DNA from: Acidovorax sp. MR-S7
GTDB taxonomy: Bacteria > Pseudomonadota > Gammaproteobacteria > Burkholderiales > Burkholderiaceae_C
DNA length: 43,380 nt
Reading direction: 5' to 3'
NCBI RefSeq assembly: GCF_000400995.2
Contig: NZ_DF238901.1
Coordinates: forward strand, 1-43,380
This document shows positions 1-8,359 of the stretch, piece after piece; position 1 is the stretch's first letter, and every line of letters starts with the position of its first letter. The notes beneath the pieces are model-generated. The model was not told where the DNA came from. It worked only from the letters and a program-made list of their open reading frames with translations, and did no database searches. The translations under genes and the position numbers were made by a program.

Positions 1-71
1 CATTGTGCTTACGGACAGGCCGGCTCGCGCCGGCGGTGGATTGTCCGTTTACACAAAATTCTGCACACCCT
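1..71 (-). mobile_element. IS256-family element, 5' end (left copy, continues beyond window)
   Basis: Bases 1-71 read on the minus strand match the right-hand copy (43234-43304) with only two substitutions that I can see. They contain the terminal repeat starting GGGTGTGCAGAA and run to the transposase ATG, whose complement CAT is at 1-3. The transposase therefore reads leftward out of the window. The exact end is uncertain by one or two bases (about 70-73) because the flanks of both copies share GAGGG. The element interrupts the small gene starting at 195. Confidence 0.85.
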
Positions 72-195
72 CCACTGACACGACGCCGAAGTCCCCGACG
101 GCGTGGCGCGCCACCATGTCCAGCGGCGTGCGCTGCAGGGCTCTGCGCACGGCGTTGTCGACGGTCAGGCGCCCGAGCAAAAAGCGGTTGAACAT
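49..195 (-). pseudogene. 5' fragment of plasmid/ICE-type small protein, interrupted by IS256
   Basis: An ATG at 195, preceded by a good ribosome site (AGAGGA about 6-10 bases upstream), opens a frame. It runs about 41 codons before entering the IS256 end and stops inside the element after 48 residues. The native part has the pattern L-G-x-L...A-L-x-x-T-P-x-x-x-V-A-R-H-x-x-G-D-F-G. This resembles the N-terminus of the small 'plasmid-related' proteins (often mislabelled type I restriction subunit M) common on integrative conjugative elements and plasmids, which carry L-x-R-H-x-x-G-D-W-G. Seen: the frame, the ribosome site and the IS junction. Inferred: the family and its mobile-element origin. 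The remainder of the gene should lie left of the IS copy unless rearranged. Confidence 0.6.
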
Positions 196-279
196 GGGGT
201 CCTCTATCTTTGGTCACAGCCGGTGGACACACTCGGCAGAAAGTCGTGCGTTGGTGCACGGTTATACTGAGGGTCTGGC

Positions 280-327
280 GCCTTCACACGGCAGGGGTCA
301 CATGTTCGATCCATGTATCACCCACCA
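280..327 (+). other. tRNA-Val(CAC) 3' fragment: candidate attachment site scar
   Basis: The sequence carries the anticodon loop TTCACAC (anticodon CAC, valine), the 3' half of the anticodon stem GGCAG, a variable loop, a full T-arm (ACATG-TTCGATC-CATGT) and the acceptor strand ATCACCC followed by ACCA. The 5' half is missing: nothing like GGGTGAT...AGCTCAG lies upstream, and the outer anticodon stem no longer pairs. An orphan tRNA 3' half followed by its terminator is the usual scar at the distal end of an integrated island, because tyrosine integrases recombine in this part of tRNA genes. The element should lie on the left, with an intact tRNA-Val(CAC) and integrase at its far end. Confidence 0.8.
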
Positions 328-340
328 CATCGAAGACCAA

Positions 341-375
341 GGGCCTGGAAGCGATTCCAGGCCCTTTGTTCTTTT
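341..375 (+). terminator. Rho-independent terminator of the tRNA-Val remnant
   Basis: A perfect 10-bp stem (GGGCCTGGAA / TTCCAGGCCC) with a GCGA loop is followed by TTTGTTCTTTT. It sits 13 bases after the tRNA CCA end and is best explained as the native tRNA terminator left behind with the 3' fragment. It also lies just past the stop of the converging MFS gene (390), so it may act in both directions; the minus-strand T-run is weaker. Confidence 0.75.
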
Positions 376-389
376 CCGGCCTTCCAGTG

Positions 390-1583
390 CTACGCGGCAG
401 GCGCGATGCGTGCCTGGCGCCGGGCCTGCCACAGCAGCAGCGCCAGCACGGCGCCCACCAGCGGCAGCATGCCCGCGTTGATGCCCTCCCAGCCCACCGT
501 GTGCAGGAGCTGGCCCGAGCCGAACGAGGCCACGGCCACGGTGCCGAAGACGAGGAAGTCGTTCAGCGCCTGCACCTTGGCGCGCTCGCTGGGGCGGTAG
601 CACTCGGTGAGCATCGCCGTGGCGCCGATGAAGCCGAAGTTCCACCCCAGCCCCAGCAGCACCAGCGCGCCCCAGAAGTGCGTCAGCGCCAGTCCCATCA
701 GCGCCATCAGGCCGGAGGCGGCGATCAGCGCCAGCCCCAGCCCGGTGATGGCCCGCTTGCCGTAGCGCGCGATCAGCCGGCCCGTGAAGAAGCTGGGCCC
801 GAACATGGCCAGCACGTGCCACTGGATGCCCAGCGCCGCCTCGCCCACGCTGTGGCCGCAGCCCACCATGGCCATGGGCGCGGCCGTCATCAGGAACGAC
901 ATCAGCCCGTAGCTCACCACGCCGGCGATGGCCGCCACGGCGAACTGCGGCGTGCGCGCGATCTCGCCCAGCGGCCGCGCGTCCCCGGCCACGGCCCGCG
1001 GCGGCGCGGGCGGCAGGCGCAGCGCCAGCAGCAGCGGCAGCGCCAGCAGCGCCAGGGCCGCCTGGCTGTAGAAGCTGCCCGCGAAGGGCGTGGCGGGTAG
1101 CGCGTCGCGCGTCCAGATGACCACCTGGGGCCCGATGACGGCGGCGACCAGCCCGCCCACCATGACGCGCGAGATGGCGCTGGCGTGGCGCGAGGGCTCG
1201 CCCACCGCGTCGGTGGCGGCGAAGCGATAGCTTTGCACGCAGGCGCCGTAGAAGCCCGCCAGCGCGGTGCCCAGGCAGAACAGCGCGAAGTCCGACTGCG
1301 CGATGCCCCAGGCGGCCACCAGCCCCGAGAGCATGCCCATCGCCGCCCCCAGCGCATAGGCCGTGCGCCGCCCCGCGCGGTGCATCAGCCAGGCCGCGGG
1401 CAGCGTGGACAGGGCCAGGCCCAGCTGGTAGAGGCTCACGGGCAGCGTGGACGCGGTGGGCGTGCTCGACAGCATCTGCCCCACCAGCCCGCCCAGCGAG
1501 ATGATGATGGGCGGGGATGCGCCGCCCAGCGACTGGGCCGCGACGAGCAGGCCCAGGTTGCGGCGTTCGAGGGAGGAGGTCAT
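390..1583 (-). CDS. MFS transporter
   Basis: A 397-residue integral membrane protein with about 12 hydrophobic segments, the usual size for a major facilitator superfamily carrier. After the first two segments there is an MFS-type loop with basic residues (L-M-H-R-A-G-R-R-T), and a similar R-L-I-A-R-Y-G-K-R loop opens the second half, as expected for the internal repeat. The start at 1583 (M-T-S-S-L-E-R-R) precedes the first membrane segment; the open frame continues upstream only as an overlap with the next gene. It follows the metallophosphoesterase gene by 32 bases on the same strand, so the two may be co-transcribed. Substrate cannot be predicted. I considered YbfB/Bcr-like exporters but see no decisive motif. 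Confidence 0.85.
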   Translation of the reverse strand: MTSSLERRNLGLLVAAQSLGGASPPIIISLGGLVGQMLSSTPTASTLPVSLYQLGLALSTLPAAWLMHRAGRRTAYALGAAMGMLSGLVAAWGIAQSDFALFCLGTALAGFYGACVQSYRFAATDAVGEPSRHASAISRVMVGGLVAAVIGPQVVIWTRDALPATPFAGSFYSQAALALLALPLLLALRLPPAPPRAVAGDARPLGEIARTPQFAVAAIAGVVSYGLMSFLMTAAPMAMVGCGHSVGEAALGIQWHVLAMFGPSFFTGRLIARYGKRAITGLGLALIAASGLMALMGLALTHFWGALVLLGLGWNFGFIGATAMLTECYRPSERAKVQALNDFLVFGTVAVASFGSGQLLHTVGWEGINAGMLPLVGAVLALLLWQARRQARIAPAA

Positions 1584-1615
1584 GGCTGCGGCAGGAAGAA
1601 TGGTTTGGCGGCAGT

Positions 1616-2782
1616 CTACCGGCGGCGCAGCACCAGCAGGTCGATGCGCGGCGGCACGCCCAGGCGCACCGCGAAGCCGGCCCACAGGCCCGCGCCGCTG
1701 CTGACGAACAGGCGCATGCCGTCCACCGCGTACTCGCCGCGCACGAAGCCGTTGTTGGCGGGTGCGACCAGCCAGCGGTCCATGCCCAGGATGTGGCCGC
1801 CGTGTGTGTGGCCCGAGAGCTGCAGCCCCACGCCATGGGCCGCGTTGTCGCGCGCGAAGCGGGGCTGGTGGGCCAGCAGCAGGTGGAAGTCGGCCCCGGC
1901 CTCCCGCGCCAGGCGGGCTACGGCGGCCACGTCGGGCGGCACGCCCTCGGGCACGCGCGGGTCGGCGTTGTTGTGCGAGGTGCGGCCGTAGACCGGGTCG
2001 CCGATGCCCGACAGCGCCAGCCGGGCGCCGCGCACCTCCAGCACCTGGGTCTGGTTGGCGAGCAGGCCCAGGCCCAGGCGGCGGAACTCGGCCATCCATG
2101 CGTCGTAGCCGCTGTAGTACTCGTGGTTGCCCGGCGCGGCCCAGACGCCCAGGGGCGCGCGCAGGCGCGCCAGCGGCGCCACGTGGGCCGCGCTGCTGCG
2201 CACGTCGCCATCGACCAGGTCGCCGGGCAGCACGACCAGGTCGGGCCGCGCGGCCAGGGTGCGCTCCACCACGGCCTGCACATAGCGTGTGTCGTTGATG
2301 GGGCTGGCATGGATGTCGGCCACCACCGCCACGCGCAGGCCGTCCAGTGCCGCAGGCAGCCCGGGCAGGGCGAGCGTGCGCTCCTGCACCTCGGGCGGCT
2401 GCAGCGCGGTCCACACGCCGCCGGCGCCCACGCCCAGGGCGAGCACCAGGGCGCCTGCGGTGAGCGCCGGCGCATGCAGACGCCGCGCCCACGCGCCGGC
2501 GCGGGCCGCGCGCGCGGCCAGCCAGGCCGCGTCGCGCACCAGGACGAACAGGGCCATCAGCAGCAGCGTGGCCAGCACCCAGCCGCCGGGCACCTGCAGG
2601 TAGGCCACCACGGGGTAGGGCAGCGCGCCGCTTTGCAGCACGCGCAGCAGCAGGGCGGGCGCGCAGCCCAGCAGGGCGGTGGCGGCGACGGCCAGCACGC
2701 GCGTGCGCCGAGGCAGCGGGCCGACGGGCCACCAGAGCCAGGCGGCGAACAGGGGAATGACCAGGGTGACGAGCGTGACCAT
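1616..2782 (-). CDS. membrane-anchored metallophosphoesterase
   Basis: A 388-residue protein. The first 125 residues hold about four hydrophobic segments and the rest is a calcineurin-like phosphoesterase domain. All metal-site motifs are present: A-D-I-H (D156, H158), G-D-L-V-D-G (D188), G-N-H-E (N219, H220), a later A-H-Q-P and the terminal G-H-T-H-G-G. This layout matches the YkuE/YaeI-like membrane metallophosphoesterases, whose substrates are mostly unknown (lipid or nucleotide phosphoesters are proposed). I chose the start at 2782 because it begins the first hydrophobic segment; a start at 2881 would add a polar stretch with no support. It is transcribed with the MFS gene downstream and divergently from the dehydrogenase gene at 2939. 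Confidence 0.85.
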   Translation of the reverse strand: MVTLVTLVIPLFAAWLWWPVGPLPRRTRVLAVAATALLGCAPALLLRVLQSGALPYPVVAYLQVPGGWVLATLLLMALFVLVRDAAWLAARAARAGAWARRLHAPALTAGALVLALGVGAGGVWTALQPPEVQERTLALPGLPAALDGLRVAVVADIHASPINDTRYVQAVVERTLAARPDLVVLPGDLVDGDVRSSAAHVAPLARLRAPLGVWAAPGNHEYYSGYDAWMAEFRRLGLGLLANQTQVLEVRGARLALSGIGDPVYGRTSHNNADPRVPEGVPPDVAAVARLAREAGADFHLLLAHQPRFARDNAAHGVGLQLSGHTHGGHILGMDRWLVAPANNGFVRGEYAVDGMRLFVSSGAGLWAGFAVRLGVPPRIDLLVLRRR

Positions 2783-2938
2783 GCGGGGCGCGGGAGCGAG
2801 GGCAAACGGGCGAGCATATCGCGCACACATCGCGCGCATATCGGGCGCACGTGGCCTCAGGTCTTGTCCCGAGAGACGCACGGCGCTGCTTGCGCTAGGG
2901 TGCCCGTGGCTATCTTCTCAACCCCTTTCCCCGCACCC

Positions 2939-4279
2939 ATGAACCTTCACCACCAATTGCAGCAGCGCGCCCAGGAAGGGCGTCCCATCCGCATCGGCCT
3001 GATCGGCGCGGGCAAGTTCGGCGCCATGTACCTCGCGCAGGTGCCGCGCATGCCGGGCGTGCACCTCGTGGGCATTGCCGACCTGTCGCCCGACAACGCC
3101 CGCGCCAGCCTGGCGCGCGTGGGCTGGCAGCCCGGGCAGTCCGCGGCCCGCTCCGCGCAGGAGGCGCTGCAGGACGGCACCACCTGGATCACCGACGACT
3201 GGCAGGCCCTGGTGAGCCACCCGCAGATCGAGCTGATCGTGGAGTGCACGGGCAACCCCATGGCGGCCGTGGACCACATCCTGGGCGCTTTCGCGCACGG
3301 CAAGCACGTGGTCAACGTGACGGTGGAGGCCGACGCCTTCTGCGGCCCGCTGCTGGCGCGCAAGGCCGCGCAGGCGGGCGTGGTGTATTCGCTGGCCTAC
3401 GGCGACCAGCCCGCCATGATCTGCGAGCTGGTGGACTGGGCGCGCACCTGCGGCTTTCCGGTGGTGGCGGCAGGGCGCGGGCACAAGTGGCTGCCGCACT
3501 TCTGCGAGTCCACGCCCGAAACCGTCTGGGGCCACTACGGATTGAGCCCCGAGCAGGCCGCGCGCGGCGGGCTCAACCCCAAGATGTTCAACAGCTTCCT
3601 CGACGGCTCCAAGCCCAGCATCGAGAGCACGGCCGTCTCCAACGCCACGGGCCTGGCCGTGCCCAGCGACGGCCTGCTGTACCCGCCTGCCAGCGTGGAG
3701 GACATTCCCTACGTCACCCGCCCCGTTTCCGAGGGCGGCGTGCTGGAGAAGAAGGGCATGGTGGAGGTCATCTCCTCGCTGGAGAAGGACGGCCGCAAGA
3801 TCCCCTACGACATCCGCATGGGCGTGTGGGTGACGGTGGAGGCCGAGACCGACTACATCAAGCACTGCTTCGAGGAATACAACGCCCACACCGACCCCAC
3901 GGGCCGCTATTTCACGCTGTACAAGCGCTGGCACCTGATCGGGCTGGAGGTGGGCATGTCGGTGGCCAGCGTGGCGCTGCGCGGCGAGCCCACGGGCGTG
4001 CCGCGCGCCTGGAACGCCGACGTGGTGGCCACCGCCAAGCGCGACCTGCGCCCCGGCGACCTGCTGGACGGCGAGGGCGGCTACACCGTCTGGGGCAAGC
4101 TGCTGCCGGCGGCCACTTCGCGGCGCATCCGCGGCCTGCCGCTGGGCATGGCGCACAACGTCAAGGTACTGCGCCCCGTGGCCAAGGGCCAGCCGCTGTC
4201 CTGGGACGACGTGGACAGCGACACCACCACCCACGCCTGGAAGGTGCGCCGCGAGATGGAGACGATGTTCGCCGGCTGA
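2939..4279 (+). CDS. NAD(P)-dependent oxidoreductase, homoserine dehydrogenase-like with C-terminal SAF domain
   Basis: A 446-residue cytosolic protein. Residues about 17-160 form a Rossmann fold with the glycine motif I-G-L-I-G-A-G-K-F-G and a following acidic strand (V-G-I-A-D-L). The middle part has the homoserine-dehydrogenase-like catalytic region. The last 90 residues (A-K-R-D-L-R-P-G-D-L-L-D-G-E-G-G and later V-A-K-G-Q-P-L) have the look of an SAF domain, as in antifreeze/FlgA/altronate-dehydratase proteins; for this reason relatives are sometimes misnamed FlgA. Proteins of this type sit in carbohydrate and sugar-acid catabolic pathways, but the substrate here is unknown. The ATG at 2939 is preceded by a weak ribosome site. 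It stands alone between the divergent phosphoesterase and hrpA. Confidence 0.75.
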   Translation: MNLHHQLQQRAQEGRPIRIGLIGAGKFGAMYLAQVPRMPGVHLVGIADLSPDNARASLARVGWQPGQSAARSAQEALQDGTTWITDDWQALVSHPQIELIVECTGNPMAAVDHILGAFAHGKHVVNVTVEADAFCGPLLARKAAQAGVVYSLAYGDQPAMICELVDWARTCGFPVVAAGRGHKWLPHFCESTPETVWGHYGLSPEQAARGGLNPKMFNSFLDGSKPSIESTAVSNATGLAVPSDGLLYPPASVEDIPYVTRPVSEGGVLEKKGMVEVISSLEKDGRKIPYDIRMGVWVTVEAETDYIKHCFEEYNAHTDPTGRYFTLYKRWHLIGLEVGMSVASVALRGEPTGVPRAWNADVVATAKRDLRPGDLLDGEGGYTVWGKLLPAATSRRIRGLPLGMAHNVKVLRPVAKGQPLSWDDVDSDTTTHAWKVRREMETMFAG

Positions 4280-4322
4280 CCCTGGAGCGCGCGGGCGCCA
4301 TGAAAAGGCCTTGAACGCGCTC

Positions 4323-4353
4323 TTGGCGCGGGGCAGGGCGGGCCTGGGATAAT
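4323..4353 (+). promoter_or_regulatory. possible hrpA promoter very close to the start codon
   Basis: GATAAT at 4348-4353 is a good -10 candidate, with TTGGCG at 4323-4328 as a poor-spacing -35 (19 bases). The ATG of hrpA begins only 10 bases after the -10 hexamer, so transcription would start at or a few bases before the start codon and the message would be nearly leaderless. No clear Shine-Dalgarno sequence lies before the ATG, which agrees. This is a reading of motifs only. Confidence 0.35.
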
Positions 4354-4363
4354 TCCCGCCCCT

Positions 4364-7300
4364 ATGCCCCTCACGATCTCCTTTCCCGAGTCCCTTCCCG
4401 TATCCGCCCGCCGCGACGAGATCATGGCGGCGATGCAAAAGCACCAGGTCATCATCGTGTGCGGCGAAACGGGCTCGGGCAAGACCACGCAGCTGCCAAA
4501 AATCGCCCTCGCGCTGGGGCGCGGCCGCTGCAACGCGCCGGAGGGCACGCGCGGGCGCCTGATAGGCCACACGCAGCCGCGCCGCATCGCCGCCAGCAGC
4601 GTCGCCAAGCGCATCGCCGAGGAGCTGAAGACGCCCCTGGGCGAGGTGGTGGGCTACAAGGTGCGCTTCCAGGACACGCTGCAAAAGGGCGCCTCGGTCA
4701 AGCTGATGACCGACGGCATCCTGCTGGCCGAGACGCAGACCGATCCGCTCCTGAAGGCCTACGACACGCTCATCATCGACGAGGCGCACGAGCGCAGCCT
4801 GAACATCGACTTCCTGCTGGGCTACCTCAAGCAGATCCTGCCCCAGCGGCCCGACCTGAAGGTGGTGGTGACCTCGGCCACCATCGACGCGGAGCGCTTC
4901 GCCAAGCACTTCGAGGGCAAGCAAGGGCCCGCGCCGGTCATCATGGTCTCGGGCCGCACCTACCCGGTGGAGATGCGCTACCACCCGTTCGAGGAAAAGA
5001 AGGACTACGACCTCAACGACGCCATCGCCGATGGTGTGGATGAACTCTGGCAGGGCGGGCGGGGCGGCGACATCCTGGTCTTCCTCCCCGGCGAACGCGA
5101 GATCCGCGAGGCGGCGGACCACCTGCGCAAGCACCTGCAGCATTCGCCCGTGTTGCGGAGCAGCGAGGTGCTGCCGCTGTTCTCGCGCCTGTCGCAGGCC
5201 GAGCAGGACCGCATCTTCGACGGCCACACCGGCCGGCGCATCGTGCTGGCCACCAACGTGGCCGAGACCTCGCTCACCGTGCCCGGCATCCGCTACGTGA
5301 TCGACGCGGGCACGGCGCGCGTCAAGCGCTATTCCTTCCGCAGCAAGGTGGAGCAGCTGCTGGTCGAGCCCATCAGCCAGGCGGCCGCCAACCAGCGCGC
5401 CGGGCGCTGCGGGCGCGTGGCCAACGGCATCTGCATCCGTCTCTACGGCGAGGACGACTTCAACCAGCGCGACCGCTTCACCGACCCCGAGATCCTGCGC
5501 TCGTCGCTGGCTGGTGTCATCCTGCGCATGAAAGCGCTGGGCCTGGGCGACGTGGTGAACTTCCCCTTCCTGGAGGCGCCCTCGGGCCGCGCCATCGCCG
5601 ACGGCTACCAGCTCCTGGCCGAGCTGGGCGCGGTGGACGAGCGTGGACGCCTGGAGCCCATGGGCCAGGAGCTGGCGCGCCTGCCGCTGGACCCGCGCGT
5701 GGGCCGCATGATCCTGGAAGCGCGCGCGCGCGGCGCGGTGGCCGAGGTGCTGGTCATCGCCTCGGCCCTGTCGGTGCAGGACGTGCGCGACCGGCCGCTG
5801 GAGGCCCAGCAGCAGGCCGACCAGCAGCACGCCAAGTTCGACGACGAGAAGAGCGAGTTCACCGGCTACCTGCGCCTGTGGAACTGGCTGCACGACGCGC
5901 GCGGCGGCAAGGCCGTGGCCATGAGCCGCAAGGAAATGGCGGCGCAGGGCGCCGCCCCGGCCCCGGCGCGCAACCAGGCCTTCCTGCCCGTGGCGCAGCG
6001 GCAGGCGCAGGCGCCCGCCGCTGATCTTGCGGAGACGCCGGCCCACAAGCTCAGCAACCGCCAGTGGGAGCAGCTGCTGCGCCAGAACTTCATCAACATC
6101 CGCCGCGTGCGCGAGTGGCGCGACATCCATTCGCAGCTGCTCACCGTGGTCAAGGAGCACCGCTGGCAGGTGAATGACAAGCCCGCGGGCTACGAAGCGG
6201 TGCACCTGTCCATGCTCTCGGGCCTGCTAGGCAACATCGGGTTCAAGGGCGAGGAGAGCGAGTCCTACCTGGGCGCGCACGGCATCCGCTTCCACCCGCA
6301 CCCCGGCGCGCACCTGGGCAAGAAGCCCGGGCGCTGGATCGTCGCGGCCGAGCAGGTCGAGACCTCGCGCCTCTACGGCCGGGGCATCGCCGCCATCGAG
6401 CCGCAATGGCTGGAGGAAGTGGGCGGCCATCTGCTGAAGAAGCAGCTGCTCGACCCGCACTGGTCCAAGAAGCAGGCCGACGTGGTGGCCTACGAGCGCG
6501 CCACGCTCTACGGCCTGGTGGTCTACAACGGGCGCGGCGTGAGCTACGGCCGCATCGACCCGCACGAGGCGCGCCAGCTCTTCATCCGCCGCGCGCTGGT
6601 CGATGGCGAGTGGGACACGCACTGGCCCTTCCTCGCGGCCAACCACAAGCTGGTGCGCAAGGTGGAGGAGCTGGAGCACAAGAGCCGCCGCCAGGACGTG
6701 CTGGTGGACGATGAACTCATCTACGCCTTCTACGACCAGCACATCCCCGAGGGCATCTACAGCGGCACCACCTTCGACAAGTGGTTCCGCACCGCATCCA
6801 AGGCCGCGCCCAGCCTGCTGCAGCTGCAGGAGGGCGAGCTGATGCGCCACGAGGCGGCGGGCATCACCACCGAGAAATTCCCCAAGACCGTCAAGCTCGG
6901 CGGCGTGGACTGCTCGGCCGCCTACCTGCACAGCCCTGGCGACGCGCGCGACGGCATCACCGTCACGGTGCCGCTGTTCGTGCTCAACCAGGTGAGCGAG
7001 GAGCGCGCCGAATGGCTCGTGCCCGGCATGCTCAAGGACAAGATCCAGGCGCTCCTGAAAAGCCTGCCGCAGCGCCCGCGCAGCCGCTTCGTGCCGCTGC
7101 CCGAAAGCGCCGCGCGGCTGGCGGCGCTGTTCACCGAGGAAGGGCGCTGGGCGCAGGGCGGCCTGATCGACGCGCTGCTCAAGCAGGTGCGCGATGAAAC
7201 CTCGCTCGACGTGAAGCGCGCTGACTTCAAGCTGGACATGCTCAGCCCGCACCTGTTCATGAACTTCCGCGTGACCGACGAGCACGGCCGCCAGCTTGGC

Positions 7301-8353
7301 CAGGGGCGCAACCTCGCCGCGCTCAAGGCGGAATGGGGCAGCAAGGCGCGCGGGGCGTTCCAGGCGCTTGCTTCGTTAAAGATAGCTGGTGGCGCTAACC
7401 AGAAGCCGGTTTCCGATGAAAAACCATCGAAAAACAAGGCAGGACAAGCGCAAGCAGCTATCAAAAATGAAAACGCTGCCCCGGCCGAGCCGCCGCGCAA
7501 GGCCGACGCCCGCTACACGCAATGGAGCTTCGGCGAGCTGCCCGAGCTGATGGAAATCAAGAAGGGCGGCCAGACGCTGGTCGGCTTTCCCGCGCTCATC
7601 GACCAGGGCGATGCCGTTGCCATCGAGGTGTTCGACGAGCCCGAGGTGGCGGCGGCCCGGCACCGCGCGGGCCTGCGCCGCCTGTTCGCGCTCACGATCC
7701 GGGACGCGCTCAAGTACCTCGAAAAGAACATCCCCGACCTGCAGAAGATGGCCGTGGCCTACATGCCGCTGGGCACGCAGGAGGAGCTGAGGCAGCAGAT
7801 CATCGACGTCGCCATCGACCGCGCCTTCCTGCAGGAGCCGCTGCCCGCCGATGAGGCGCAGTTCAAGCAGCGCGTGCAGGACGGGCGCGGGCGCCTCACG
7901 CTCATCGCCAACGAGGTGGCGCGCATGGCGGCCGGCATCCTCGCCGAATACGCCGTGGCCGCCCGCAAGATCAAGGACACCAAAAACGCTCCGGAGGCGA
8001 CGAAGGACGCGGGCGAGCAGCTGCAAAGGCTGGTGCCCAAGCATTTCATCGCCGTGGCCCCGTGGGCGCAGCTGCAGCACTACGCGCGCTACCTCAAGGC
8101 CATCACCACGCGCCTGGACAAGTACCGCGCAGACCCGGCGCGCGACGCCGCCAAATCGAAGGAGCTGCAGCCGCTGGAGCAGCGCTACTGGCGCCTGGTG
8201 GCGGAGCGCAAGGGCCAGGTGGACGCGCGCATGCAGGAATACCGCTGGATGCTGGAGGAGCTGCGCGTGAGCTTCTTCGCGCAGGAGCTGCGCACGCCGT
8301 ATCCGGTGAGCAGCAAGCGGCTGGAGAAAGTCTGGCAGCAGTTGATGCTGTGA
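4364..8353 (+). CDS. hrpA: ATP-dependent RNA helicase HrpA (DEAH box)
   Basis: A 1329-residue protein, full length for HrpA (about 1300). Motifs run in order: Walker A G-E-T-G-S-G-K-T-T (about residue 34), the DEAH box I-D-E-A-H-E-R, S-A-T in V-T-S-A-T-I-D, the motif V segment T-N-V-A-E-T-S-L-T-V-P-G-I, and motif VI Q-R-A-G-R-C-G-R. The helicase-associated and OB-like regions follow, then the long C-terminal DUF3418-type region. HrpA unwinds RNA in the cytoplasm and in E. coli helps resolve stalled ribosomes. The region encoded around 7375-7480 is unusually AT-rich and lysine/alanine-rich (A-G-Q-A-Q-A-A-I and flanks). It contains part of the palindromic repeat found elsewhere in the window, so it is probably an in-frame insertion in an interdomain linker. 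It is flanked by unrelated genes. Confidence 0.95.
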   Translation: MPLTISFPESLPVSARRDEIMAAMQKHQVIIVCGETGSGKTTQLPKIALALGRGRCNAPEGTRGRLIGHTQPRRIAASSVAKRIAEELKTPLGEVVGYKVRFQDTLQKGASVKLMTDGILLAETQTDPLLKAYDTLIIDEAHERSLNIDFLLGYLKQILPQRPDLKVVVTSATIDAERFAKHFEGKQGPAPVIMVSGRTYPVEMRYHPFEEKKDYDLNDAIADGVDELWQGGRGGDILVFLPGEREIREAADHLRKHLQHSPVLRSSEVLPLFSRLSQAEQDRIFDGHTGRRIVLATNVAETSLTVPGIRYVIDAGTARVKRYSFRSKVEQLLVEPISQAAANQRAGRCGRVANGICIRLYGEDDFNQRDRFTDPEILRSSLAGVILRMKALGLGDVVNFPFLEAPSGRAIADGYQLLAELGAVDERGRLEPMGQELARLPLDPRVGRMILEARARGAVAEVLVIASALSVQDVRDRPLEAQQQADQQHAKFDDEKSEFTGYLRLWNWLHDARGGKAVAMSRKEMAAQGAAPAPARNQAFLPVAQRQAQAPAADLAETPAHKLSNRQWEQLLRQNFINIRRVREWRDIHSQLLTVVKEHRWQVNDKPAGYEAVHLSMLSGLLGNIGFKGEESESYLGAHGIRFHPHPGAHLGKKPGRWIVAAEQVETSRLYGRGIAAIEPQWLEEVGGHLLKKQLLDPHWSKKQADVVAYERATLYGLVVYNGRGVSYGRIDPHEARQLFIRRALVDGEWDTHWPFLAANHKLVRKVEELEHKSRRQDVLVDDELIYAFYDQHIPEGIYSGTTFDKWFRTASKAAPSLLQLQEGELMRHEAAGITTEKFPKTVKLGGVDCSAAYLHSPGDARDGITVTVPLFVLNQVSEERAEWLVPGMLKDKIQALLKSLPQRPRSRFVPLPESAARLAALFTEEGRWAQGGLIDALLKQVRDETSLDVKRADFKLDMLSPHLFMNFRVTDEHGRQLGQGRNLAALKAEWGSKARGAFQALASLKIAGGANQKPVSDEKPSKNKAGQAQAAIKNENAAPAEPPRKADARYTQWSFGELPELMEIKKGGQTLVGFPALIDQGDAVAIEVFDEPEVAAARHRAGLRRLFALTIRDALKYLEKNIPDLQKMAVAYMPLGTQEELRQQIIDVAIDRAFLQEPLPADEAQFKQRVQDGRGRLTLIANEVARMAAGILAEYAVAARKIKDTKNAPEATKDAGEQLQRLVPKHFIAVAPWAQLQHYARYLKAITTRLDKYRADPARDAAKSKELQPLEQRYWRLVAERKGQVDARMQEYRWMLEELRVSFFAQELRTPYPVSSKRLEKVWQQLML
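7440..7475 (+). repeat. palindromic repeat remnant inside hrpA
   Basis: The segment CAGGACAAGCGCAAGCAGCT followed by ATCAAAAATGAAAAC matches the right half of the repeat copies at 38254 and 12789 (CAAGCGC-AAGCAGCTAT). In frame it encodes A-G-Q-A-Q-A-A-I, the same peptide as in waaA. Surrounding bases from about 7375 are also AT-rich compared with the rest of hrpA, so the inserted piece may be larger than the recognisable core. Confidence 0.6.
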
Positions 8354-8359
8354 CCTTTC

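Noticed and set aside
252-327. A complete tRNA-Val gene
   Set aside because: The expected 5' acceptor strand and D-arm are absent and the outer anticodon stem does not pair; only the 3' half is present.
2918-6205. A 1095-codon open frame on the minus strand opposite the dehydrogenase and hrpA genes
   Set aside because: It is rich in His, Arg, Gln and Val without any domain, and it lies antisense to two well-supported genes. Long antisense frames are expected at this GC content.
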